In this document: positions 6,457-12,517 of the stretch, piece after piece
How the letters are laid out: each line of letters starts with the position of its first letter
Position numbering within the stretch: position 1 is the stretch's first letter
NCBI GenBank assembly: GCA_044370935.1
Contig: JBILUQ010000100.1
Location: 1-12,517 of the forward strand
DNA length: 12,517 bases
Origin: Chth-196 sp044370935
Lineage (GTDB): Bacteria; Verrucomicrobiota; Verrucomicrobiia; Chthoniobacterales; Chthoniobacteraceae
Direction: 5' to 3'
Program-made: the position numbers and the translations under genes
The notes under the pieces: model-generated
The model's database searches: none
What the model saw: the letters and a program-made list of their open reading frames with translations, nothing else
What the model was told of the DNA's origin: nothing

Positions 6457-7890
6457 TTAGGAAGCCAGCACCCACGTGTCCTTGCTCCCGCCGCCCTGAG
6501 ATGAATTGACCACAAGCGACCCCCGTTTTAGCGCGACGCGCGTCAGTCCGCCGGGGAGCACTTTGATGGTTTCCCCGCACAGAATGAAGGGCCGCAGATC
6601 CACGTGCCGTCCCTCGAGCGCTCCGTCCACAAGCGTCGGATGCTGCGAGAAGTACACGACCGGTTGCGCGATGTAGTTGCGCGGGGCGGCTTCGATTTTC
6701 GCTCTGAACTCCGCGATCTCCTCCTTCGAGGCGCGGGGGCCGATCAACATTCCGTATCCGCCGCTCTCGTTCGCGGCTTTCACCACCAGTTCGGGAAGAT
6801 GTTCGAGGATGTACTTTTTATCGTCCGCCCTCCATGCGAGGTAAGTCGGGACCTGTTTTAGGATCGGCTCCTGTCCGAGGTAGTAATCGATCATTTCCGG
6901 CACATAAGCATACGTGACCTTGTCGTCTGCGACTCCCGTTCCGATTGCGTTCGCGAGAACGACGTTGCCTCTTCGCACCGCGTCCACGAGTCCGGAAACG
7001 CCCAGCATCGAGTCCTTGCGGAAGACGGTTGGGTCCAGAAAGTCATCGTCGATGCGCCGGTAGATCACGTCCACCTGCTGGAGTCCGCGGGTGGTGCGCA
7101 TGTACACAAAGCCATCCAGTACAAGCAGGTCGCGGCCTTCAACGATCTCGATTCCCATCTCGCGGGCGAGGAACGAGTGTTCGAAGTAGGCGCTATTGAA
7201 AACCCCGGGCGTGAGCAAAACGCAGTTTGGATGCGCAGTCTGGCGCGGAGCAATGAAGCGCAGGGTCGACAGCAAGTCCGACGGATATGTGTCCACCGAG
7301 CGTACCCCGGCGCGGCCGAAGAGTTGAGGCATCACGCGTTTCATTGCCGCGCGGTTTTCGAGCACGTACGAGACCCCTGACGGACAACGCCCGTTGTCCT
7401 CGAGCACCAGGTAGCTGCCGTCGCGGTCGCGGATCAGGTCCGTGCCACAGACATGAATGTAAGTGTCCCTTGGAACGGAGGTTCCCACGAACTCCGGCCT
7501 GAAATGCGCCGCCCCGTGGATGACTTCCGCTGGAATCACCCCGTCCTTGAGGATCTTCTGCTCGTGATAGATGTCGTAGAGAAAGAGGTTGAGGGCGGTG
7601 ATGCGCTGCACCAACCCCGCTTCCACAACTTCCCATTCCTGCGCAGGGATGACCCGCGGGATCGGGTCAAACGGGAACACGCGTTCCGTGCCCTGTTTGT
7701 CCCCGTACACTGTAAATGTGACCCCCTGCTTCAGGAACAGGAGCTCCAAGCTTTTGACCTTCTGATCCAACTCCTCGGCGGGGATGCCCTGGAAGAAGTT
7801 GGCGACGGTTTCGTAGTACGGACGAACCTTCCCATGTGGGTCCATGAGTTCGTCGAACAGATCAGCGGTTTGATAGGAATTGAGGAGCAC
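6457..7890 (-). CDS. Circularly permuted ATP-grasp protein (COG2308)
   Basis: This is a predicted ATP-dependent carboxylate-amine ligase of the circularly permuted ATP-grasp family, first gene of the four-gene operon. Such enzymes are expected to form peptide-like bonds through an acyl-phosphate; the real substrates are unknown. From the chosen start (477 residues) the conserved stretches are GKVRPYY (20-26), LEDNGRCPSGVSYVLENR (163-180) and IYRRIDDDFLDP (276-287). Later ones are VVKAANESGGYGM (369-381), VDLRPF (430-435) and a C-terminal NSSQGGGSKDTWVL. The frame is open up to a TTG at 8085, which would add 65 residues. That extension uses codons such as CTA and several CGA and is unlike the family, so I prefer the GTG at 7890, which gives the usual length. 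The start is uncertain; the family is not. It is divergent from alaS, and the alpha-E gene follows 21 nt after its stop. Confidence 0.87.
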   Translation of the reverse strand: MLLNSYQTADLFDELMDPHGKVRPYYETVANFFQGIPAEELDQKVKSLELLFLKQGVTFTVYGDKQGTERVFPFDPIPRVIPAQEWEVVEAGLVQRITALNLFLYDIYHEQKILKDGVIPAEVIHGAAHFRPEFVGTSVPRDTYIHVCGTDLIRDRDGSYLVLEDNGRCPSGVSYVLENRAAMKRVMPQLFGRAGVRSVDTYPSDLLSTLRFIAPRQTAHPNCVLLTPGVFNSAYFEHSFLAREMGIEIVEGRDLLVLDGFVYMRTTRGLQQVDVIYRRIDDDFLDPTVFRKDSMLGVSGLVDAVRRGNVVLANAIGTGVADDKVTYAYVPEMIDYYLGQEPILKQVPTYLAWRADDKKYILEHLPELVVKAANESGGYGMLIGPRASKEEIAEFRAKIEAAPRNYIAQPVVYFSQHPTLVDGALEGRHVDLRPFILCGETIKVLPGGLTRVALKRGSLVVNSSQGGGSKDTWVLAS

Positions 7891-8165
7891 GACGCATTCT
7901 AGAGCAGTTGCCTTGCCAAACCGGACTCGCTTTTCATTTTCAAACACTTGCAAAAGAGCATGCGCAATTTCGAGCAGCCATGCTGATCGGTTGTGGTTAA
8001 AATTCGCCAGCGGTTGGGCCTGCTGAAGGTTTCCGTGAGGCGAAGATGCGGGGGCACGGGTGGGTCCTCGACGGTTGGCTGCCAAGGGGCGTTCAGGGCG
8101 GGGTGCACAACTCTATTGGCGCGGCCTCAACTTACCCCTACAGTCCAAGGTCTTTTGCACCGGCT
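7891..8165. other. Divergent intergenic region between ATP-grasp operon and alaS
   Basis: This stretch separates the chosen starts of the two divergent genes. Part of it (7891-8085) is an open continuation of the ATP-grasp frame that could be a 65-residue N-terminal extension. Apart from a possible alaS promoter I see no convincing regulatory motif. No T-box-like structure is evident upstream of alaS, though I could not fold the region. Confidence 0.5.
8116..8144 (+). promoter_or_regulatory. Candidate sigma-70 promoter for alaS
   Basis: TTGGCG (8116-8121) and TACAGT (8139-8144) each match the -35 or -10 consensus at four of six positions and are separated by 17 bp. A start a few bases downstream would give a leader of roughly 15 nt before the ATG at 8166. 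The match is weak and found by eye. Confidence 0.3.
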
Positions 8166-10922
8166 ATGATGAACAGCGCCCAGATCCGACAGTCGTTTCT
8201 CGATTTTTTTCGTGAGAAACATCACACCCTTGTCCCGTCCTCCAGCTTGATGCCGGATTCCCCGAACCTGCTCTTTACCAACGCGGGGATGAACCAGTTT
8301 GTCCCGATCTTCCTCGGGCAGAAGAACGCGGACGTCTCCCGCTGGGCCGGGGTGGTGCCCGGTTCGGACACGCGGGCCGCGGACACGCAGAAATGCATCC
8401 GGGCCGGCGGCAAGCACAACGACCTCGAGGACGTGGGCTTGGACACCTACCATCACACCTTTTTCGAGATGCTTGGAAACTGGTCCTTTGGCGACTATTT
8501 CAAGAAGGAAGCCATCGAATGGGCGTGGGAACTGGTGATAGGCCGCTGGAAATTCCCGCCGGAGCGGTTGTACGCCACGATTTACCAGCCCGACCCTGCT
8601 CTGGGTGATCCTGCCTCGCGAGACCAGGAGGCTTGGGATCTGTGGGCTGCCCTCTTCCGGGGCGCGGGCTTGGATCCGAACGTCCACATCGTCAATGGCA
8701 ACAAGAAGGACAATTTTTGGATGATGGGCGACACGGGCCCCTGCGGGCCGTGTTCCGAACTGCATGTGGATCTTACGCCGCTCGGGGACACCAAGGGGGC
8801 GCTTGTGAACTTGGGGTCGGCGCAGTGCATCGAGATTTGGAACTTGGTGTTCATACAGTTCAATGCGAATCCGGACGGCACGTTTTCGCCTCTGCCCGCG
8901 CAGCACATTGACACGGGGATGGGATTTGAGCGCGTGTGCTCGATCATTCAGGGAACCAAGAATTTCACCGAGTTTGCGAATGCGCGCGTCTCCAACTACG
9001 AGACAGACGTGTTCCGCCCGATTTTTGACGAGCTCGAAAAAATGAGCGGCAAACGGTACGCGAGCACTCTTCCGCGTGCGAATGCGCAGGGGCAGCTGGT
9101 GGCTGAGGGCGCTCAGGAGCAAGTCGACGTGGCGTTCCGCGTCATCGCCGATCACATCCGCACGCTTTCCTTTGCGATCGCGGACGGGATTCAGCCGGGC
9201 AATAACGATCGCAACTACGTGCTTCGCCGGATTCTGCGCCGGGCTGTGCGATACGGGCGCGTGCTTGGGTTTCGGGATCCGTTCTTCTACAAGCTCGTGG
9301 ACGTGCTGGCGCGGCACATGGGTGATGTGTTTCCGGAAATCCGCACCCGGCAGAGTTTCGTTCAGGAGGTGCTGCGGCGCGAGGAGGAGGCGTTTAATAA
9401 AACGCTCGATCGCGGCGTTTCTCTTTTCGAGCACGAGGTCGAACAGTTGCGCAGCGCGGGAAGCAGCGAGGTTTCGGGTGCATTTGCCTTTCAATTGTAC
9501 GACACGTCGGGTTTCCCGCTGGACCTTACGGAGCTGATGGCGCGGGAACTGGGGTTGAGCGTCGACACCGCGGGCTTTGAGCGTCTCATGGACGAGCAGC
9601 GCAAGCGCGCGCGTGCAGCTCAGAAAAAGCAGGTCATCGAGCTCTCGCAAATTGAGACGCTGGCGCCCACGCATTTCGTTGGATACGACACGCTGCAGGC
9701 GCATGCGAAGGTGCTCGAGGTGGTGACGCTCAAGGACAAGACGGCGGTGGTGCTGGACACTTCGGCGGCCTATGCGGAGCTGGGCGGACAGGTGGGGGAC
9801 ACGGGGGAGCTCAGCTCGGGGCCAAACATCTGGCGCATCTCTAACACCACCAAAAGCGGAGTCACATGGTTGCACTTCATTGAGTGCGGCCCCGACGATG
9901 CGGCTCCCGAAGTGGGTGCCCATGTGCAGATCACCGTCGACCTTTCGAGGCGGCGCGCGATTGAGCGGCACCACACGGTGACGCATCTTTTGCATTGGGC
10001 GTTGCACCGGGTGGTGTCCCGCGATGCGACTCAGAAGGGTTCGTTTGTGGGGCCTGAAAAATTGACGTTCGATTTTTCGAGCGCGGCACTTACGCCTGAG
10101 CAGGTGCAGGAGGTGGAGCGTTTGGTGAACGAGAAGATTGTGGAGAACGCGCATGTGAGCTGGGTCGAGGTGCCCTACGCCGAGGTGAAGCCCCGGCAGG
10201 ATATTCTCCAGTTTTTCGGCGATAAATACGGCGACTCCGTTCGCGTGGTGCAGGTGGGCGGCGAGCGCGGCGCGCTCAACGGATACTCGATGGAGTTGTG
10301 CGGTGGGACGCATACGCGAAGCACGGGCGAGATCGGGTTGTTCCGAATCGTTGCGGAAAGTGCTATTGCAGCCGGTGTGCGCCGGATCGAGGCGGTTGCG
10401 GGCCTCGCGGCTTATCAACTCGCGAGCAGTGAAGCCGCGCGTTTGAAGGCGCTGGCGGGAAAAGTGGGTGCACCAGTGGGCGAATTGGAGCGGAAGGTGG
10501 ACGCATTGATCTCGCAGAATCGCGACCTTGAAAAGGCTCTGCATTCGGCCTACCAGCGCGAGGCTGCCCAGCGGTCTACGCAGCTGCTTTCGGGTGCGGA
10601 AACGATCGCGGGGACGCCTGCGATTGTGGGTGTGTTGCAGGATTTGTCGGGAGACGATTTGCAGGCGATCGCGGAGGCGCTCAAGGGCAGGTTTGAGGGC
10701 GTTGTGTTTCTTGCGAGTGCGCAGAACGGCCAGGTGTCGTTGGTGGCGTCGAGCAGCGCGGCGTTTGCGGGTAAATTTGCGGCTGGGAAAATTATCCAGG
10801 CGATCGCTCCGACGCTGGGAGGCAAGGGTGGCGGGCGTCCCGATATGGCGCGCGGCGCGGGTAAAGATGCTGCGAAGATCAACGACGCACTGGCTCAGGT
10901 ACGCCAGCTGCTGCTTGGATGA
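8166..10922 (+). CDS. alaS: Alanyl-tRNA synthetase
   Basis: Class II cytoplasmic enzyme that attaches alanine to tRNA-Ala and edits Ser-tRNA and Gly-tRNA. The 918-residue product has the full domain set. The catalytic domain includes motif 1 near HHTLVPSSSLMP (19-30) and NLLFTNAGMNQF (34-45), motif 2 around HHTFFEMLGNWSFGDYF (96-112), GPCGPCSEL (191-199) and the motif 3 region near GMGFERV (251-257). The tRNA-recognition helices follow, at about 340-430. The editing domain has its zinc-type residues H603 and H607 (HTVTH) and C712 and H716 (CGGTH). The C-terminal DHHA1/C-Ala region ends in GGKGGGRPDMARGAGK (885-900). Length and order are normal, so the gene appears intact. ATGs at 8166 and 8169 are both possible. 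The frame continues upstream to 8046, but family members start with the short N-S-x-x-I-R stretch seen here. The rnc gene follows 73 bp downstream. Confidence 0.97.
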   Translation: MMNSAQIRQSFLDFFREKHHTLVPSSSLMPDSPNLLFTNAGMNQFVPIFLGQKNADVSRWAGVVPGSDTRAADTQKCIRAGGKHNDLEDVGLDTYHHTFFEMLGNWSFGDYFKKEAIEWAWELVIGRWKFPPERLYATIYQPDPALGDPASRDQEAWDLWAALFRGAGLDPNVHIVNGNKKDNFWMMGDTGPCGPCSELHVDLTPLGDTKGALVNLGSAQCIEIWNLVFIQFNANPDGTFSPLPAQHIDTGMGFERVCSIIQGTKNFTEFANARVSNYETDVFRPIFDELEKMSGKRYASTLPRANAQGQLVAEGAQEQVDVAFRVIADHIRTLSFAIADGIQPGNNDRNYVLRRILRRAVRYGRVLGFRDPFFYKLVDVLARHMGDVFPEIRTRQSFVQEVLRREEEAFNKTLDRGVSLFEHEVEQLRSAGSSEVSGAFAFQLYDTSGFPLDLTELMARELGLSVDTAGFERLMDEQRKRARAAQKKQVIELSQIETLAPTHFVGYDTLQAHAKVLEVVTLKDKTAVVLDTSAAYAELGGQVGDTGELSSGPNIWRISNTTKSGVTWLHFIECGPDDAAPEVGAHVQITVDLSRRRAIERHHTVTHLLHWALHRVVSRDATQKGSFVGPEKLTFDFSSAALTPEQVQEVERLVNEKIVENAHVSWVEVPYAEVKPRQDILQFFGDKYGDSVRVVQVGGERGALNGYSMELCGGTHTRSTGEIGLFRIVAESAIAAGVRRIEAVAGLAAYQLASSEAARLKALAGKVGAPVGELERKVDALISQNRDLEKALHSAYQREAAQRSTQLLSGAETIAGTPAIVGVLQDLSGDDLQAIAEALKGRFEGVVFLASAQNGQVSLVASSSAAFAGKFAAGKIIQAIAPTLGGKGGGRPDMARGAGKDAAKINDALAQVRQLLLG

Positions 10923-10999
10923 TGCGCGCGCTGCAGGAGCCGCGGGCGCCGGAATTTAGCCGGCTGATTTGCGGGGCTCGGAAGCTAACTGTGTTATGA
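10919..10999 (+). CDS. Candidate 26-codon coupling ORF between alaS and rnc
   Basis: An ATG at 10919 overlaps the alaS TGA (10920-10922) as ATGA. The frame then stays open for 26 codons to a TGA at 10997-10999, which overlaps the rnc ATG (10996-10998), again as ATGA. The frame begins ATGATGCGCGCG and would encode a short, basic, proline-containing peptide that starts MMRALQEPRAP. It fits the gap exactly and could carry ribosomes from alaS to rnc. No Shine-Dalgarno precedes it, and a frame this short can arise by chance, so whether it is translated is uncertain. Confidence 0.25.
   Translation: MMRALQEPRAPEFSRLICGARKLTVL
10937..10979 (+). promoter_or_regulatory. Two-tier stem-loop in the alaS-rnc spacer
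   Basis: An inner hairpin, GCCGG (10948-10952) with CCGGC (10960-10964), has a 7-nt loop. It sits inside outer arms GAGCC (10937-10941) and GGCTC (10975-10979). No U tract follows, so a terminator is unlikely. In Escherichia coli, RNase III cuts a stem in its own 5' leader to autoregulate; a similar role here is only a suggestion, because the inner stem is short. Confidence 0.3.
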
Positions 11000-11688
11000 A
11001 TCCGCTTGAAGAAAGGTTGCAGTACAAGTTCCGCAATTCGCTTTTGCTTGCGGAAGCTTTGACGCATCCAAGCCTCGGGTACGAGACGCAGCGGCATCAT
11101 TTCGACAACCAGCGATTGGAGTTTCTCGGGGACGCAGTGCTGCAGTTGGTGTTCACCGAATACCTGTTCGATACATACCCGGACCTGCCTGAGGGGCAGC
11201 TCACCAAGCTGCGGGCGCGGCTGGTGTCACGCGAGGGGCTTCGGTTGAGCGCAGATGCGCTGGAGTTGGGGCGTTACCTGATGATGGGGCGCGGCGAGGA
11301 GGCGACCGGCGGCCGGACGCGTTCTTCGGCGTTGGCGGATGCCTACGAGGCGTTGATCGGCGCGCTGTACCTGGATTCGGATTACGTCACGGTGCGGCGG
11401 GTCGTGCTAGCCGAGGCGCGCGAGCATTTGGAAAATTTGGATCTCGAGGATCCGAGTGCTAATCCAAAAGGGCGGCTGCAGGAGTTATTGCAGGCGATTG
11501 CGCCGCAGAGCCCGGCGTACGAGGTGGTGGATCAATCCGGGCCGGAGCATTTGAAGCAGTTTGTCTCGCGGATTGTCTGGCTGGGGAGGGAGTTGGGCCG
11601 TGGGGAGGGGCGTAGCAAGAAGGAGGCTGAGGTGCAGGCGGCGCGGAAGGCGCTGGAACTGCGGATGTGGGAGACGAGCGAGGGGTAG
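10996..11688 (+). CDS. rnc: Ribonuclease III
   Basis: This is a double-strand-specific endoribonuclease that processes rRNA precursors and cleaves structured mRNAs and antisense duplexes. The 230-residue product has the catalytic domain first. It contains the signature NQRLEFLGDAVL with E42 and D46, and the second metal-binding pair D115 and E118 in ADAYEALIGALYLD. A C-terminal double-stranded RNA-binding domain follows (about 152-222: NPKGRLQELLQ, then GEGRSKKEAEVQAARKAL). All four catalytic acidic residues are present, so it should be active. The frame is open from a TTG at 10969, but the ATG at 10996 gives the usual family start (MNPLEERLQYKF) and a weak GGAAG lies upstream. It is probably cotranscribed with alaS and is convergent with the next gene, with a 55-bp gap in which I see no clear terminator. 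Confidence 0.96.
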   Translation: MNPLEERLQYKFRNSLLLAEALTHPSLGYETQRHHFDNQRLEFLGDAVLQLVFTEYLFDTYPDLPEGQLTKLRARLVSREGLRLSADALELGRYLMMGRGEEATGGRTRSSALADAYEALIGALYLDSDYVTVRRVVLAEAREHLENLDLEDPSANPKGRLQELLQAIAPQSPAYEVVDQSGPEHLKQFVSRIVWLGRELGRGEGRSKKEAEVQAARKALELRMWETSEG

Positions 11689-11743
11689 GCGGCTGTGGCA
11701 GGGGTAGGGGGTGGACGGCTGAGGTCGGTTGCGTTGTGGCTGA

Positions 11744-12517
11744 TCAGGGGGCTTTGGGTTTCGCAGGACTGGTGAGTTCCGAGGGAAGCAGTGTCGCGAT
11801 CTTTTTGGGAATTGGCAGGTTTTCGGGTTTGGTTTCGTAGGTGTAGATGAGGGTTTCCACGCCGAATTGAACACGTTTGGGGAGGCGGGTGGTTTCGTCA
11901 AGAAGGGCTGCGCGGATGGTGGGCTTTAAAGGAATTCCGGGGATTAGGCCTGGGGGGAATTGCTGCGCCGCGGGCTGTGTGGTGCGGGCACTTTGGGCTG
12001 AAGTAGAGGGCGCCGCCCCTTGTAAAGGTTTGGTGTTTGCTGCGGGTGTGGGCGCAGGCGCGCCCGCGGTGGGGTCTTCAAGGTCCTCCTCGGCGAAGAT
12101 CAGGTAAGAGCTCTCCTGACCCTGATAGCGGGAGACGAAGTTTTCAGGTTTGATCCATTTGATTTCCTCCATGGCTGACCAGTTACTGACGTGGGCCGAA
12201 CTCCAGAGCAGCGAGCTGTCGGAATCGGTTTGTAACGGGTCGCTGAAGGATACAAGTGGACTGTCCGGCATTGAGATGAGGCGGATGTTTTTGAAGGTCC
12301 AAAACTCCTGCTTTAAACCGTGTGCGAATTCCCAGGTCTCCTGCGTTTTTATTCCGTCCATGTAAACCTGCATTTTAACAAGGGATTGGTCGGTTGTTTT
12401 TAGGCGTGTGGAGCTGGGTGCTGACGGCTTCTGAAAGGTCACAGTCCATTGAATGGGGACGGCTGGCGCTTTGAACAACTCACCGCCGGGATATGGCGTC
12501 CTGTTGAAGATGAAAGG
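11744..12517 (-). CDS. Hypothetical protein, N-terminus cut by window edge
   Basis: The frame enters at the right edge without a start and runs 257 residues to a TGA at 11744. A TTG at 12478 exists, but the 13 codons before it read on smoothly (FIFNRTPYPGGE), so I take the gene to begin outside the window. I do not recognise the family. Visible residues 1 to about 149 form a folded region, rich in aromatic residues, with beta-like stretches (IQWTVTFQKP, VKMQVYMDGIKTQETWEF, SSYLIFAEEDLEDP). Residues about 150-198 are a linker rich in Ala, Pro, Gln and Thr. A second small region follows (about 199-257: TIRAALLDETTRLPKRVQFGVETLIYTYET), ending in a lysine/proline tail. The linker suggests an exported or envelope-tethered protein, but the signal sequence would lie off the edge. 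It is convergent with rnc. Confidence 0.7.
   Translation of the reverse strand, partial: PFIFNRTPYPGGELFKAPAVPIQWTVTFQKPSAPSSTRLKTTDQSLVKMQVYMDGIKTQETWEFAHGLKQEFWTFKNIRLISMPDSPLVSFSDPLQTDSDSSLLWSSAHVSNWSAMEEIKWIKPENFVSRYQGQESSYLIFAEEDLEDPTAGAPAPTPAANTKPLQGAAPSTSAQSARTTQPAAQQFPPGLIPGIPLKPTIRAALLDETTRLPKRVQFGVETLIYTYETKPENLPIPKKIATLLPSELTSPAKPKAP

Noticed and set aside
7862..7897. Short out-of-frame ATG frame of about 11 codons overlapping the preferred GTG start of the ATP-grasp gene, as a regulatory upstream ORF
   Set aside because: It is short, has no ribosome-binding site, and depends on an uncertain start. Chance is the simpler explanation.
7453..7902. A 149-codon plus-strand frame opposite the ATP-grasp gene
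   Set aside because: It is a shadow of a conserved COG2308 region and its product is not recognisable.
8086..8165. T-box or other riboswitch upstream of alaS
   Set aside because: The stretch between the possible TTG start and alaS is only 80 bp, and I could not see a T-box sequence or a terminator/antiterminator pair.
8127..10544. An 805-codon open frame on the minus strand opposite alaS
   Set aside because: alaS on the plus strand has every family motif across this span. The antisense product is rich in Arg, His and Leu with no recognisable domain, which is typical of a shadow frame in GC-rich genes with strong third-position bias.

Overview
The window reads as a chromosomal segment of a GC-rich (about 60% by eye), Gram-negative (diderm) bacterium. 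An LptF/LptG-type lipopolysaccharide export permease points to an outer membrane. The mix of genes (a small conserved hypothetical after lptG, a DinG helicase, the ATP-grasp/alpha-E/transglutaminase cassette, alaS followed by rnc, and several lineage-specific exported or low-complexity proteins) fits best with Verrucomicrobiota, perhaps the Opitutia side. That placement is an inference from remembered gene style, not from a search. Several genes start without a clear Shine-Dalgarno sequence. I see no rRNA, tRNA, IS element, prophage or CRISPR array.

Layout. (1) 1-1411, minus strand: an lptF/lptG permease, followed by a conserved hypothetical that runs off the left edge; the two overlap by an ATGA. 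(2) 1412-1511: a divergent intergenic region with a shared -10-like core. (3) 1512-3500, plus strand: a DinG-type Fe-S helicase. (4) 3501-3628: a convergent gap with a strong hairpin and a 10-bp tandem repeat. (5) 3629 to about 7890, minus strand: a compact four-gene operon, in transcription order a circularly permuted ATP-grasp (COG2308), an alpha-E protein with a C-terminal poly-glutamine tail, a transglutaminase-like protein, and an unrecognised exported protein. (6) about 7891-8165: a divergent control region. (7) 8166-11688, plus strand: alaS, then rnc, joined by a 77-bp spacer that is spanned by a 26-codon frame overlapping both neighbours. (8) 11744-12517, minus strand: the C-terminal part of an unrecognised protein, entering from the right edge and convergent with rnc.

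How the genes work together. The lptG and alaS-rnc blocks are housekeeping: LPS transport, alanine charging, and dsRNA processing. DinG handles R-loops, D-loops and other structured DNA during repair. The COG2308/alpha-E/transglutaminase cassette is the least understood part. Related cassettes have been proposed, on comparative-genomic grounds, to make or process a peptide-like product or protein tag, often beside the proteasome-like Anbu peptidase. No Anbu is in this window, and an exported protein of unknown function occupies the last operon position. I judge this four-gene operon and the alaS/rnc bridging mini-frame to be the most interesting parts. The rest looks ordinary.
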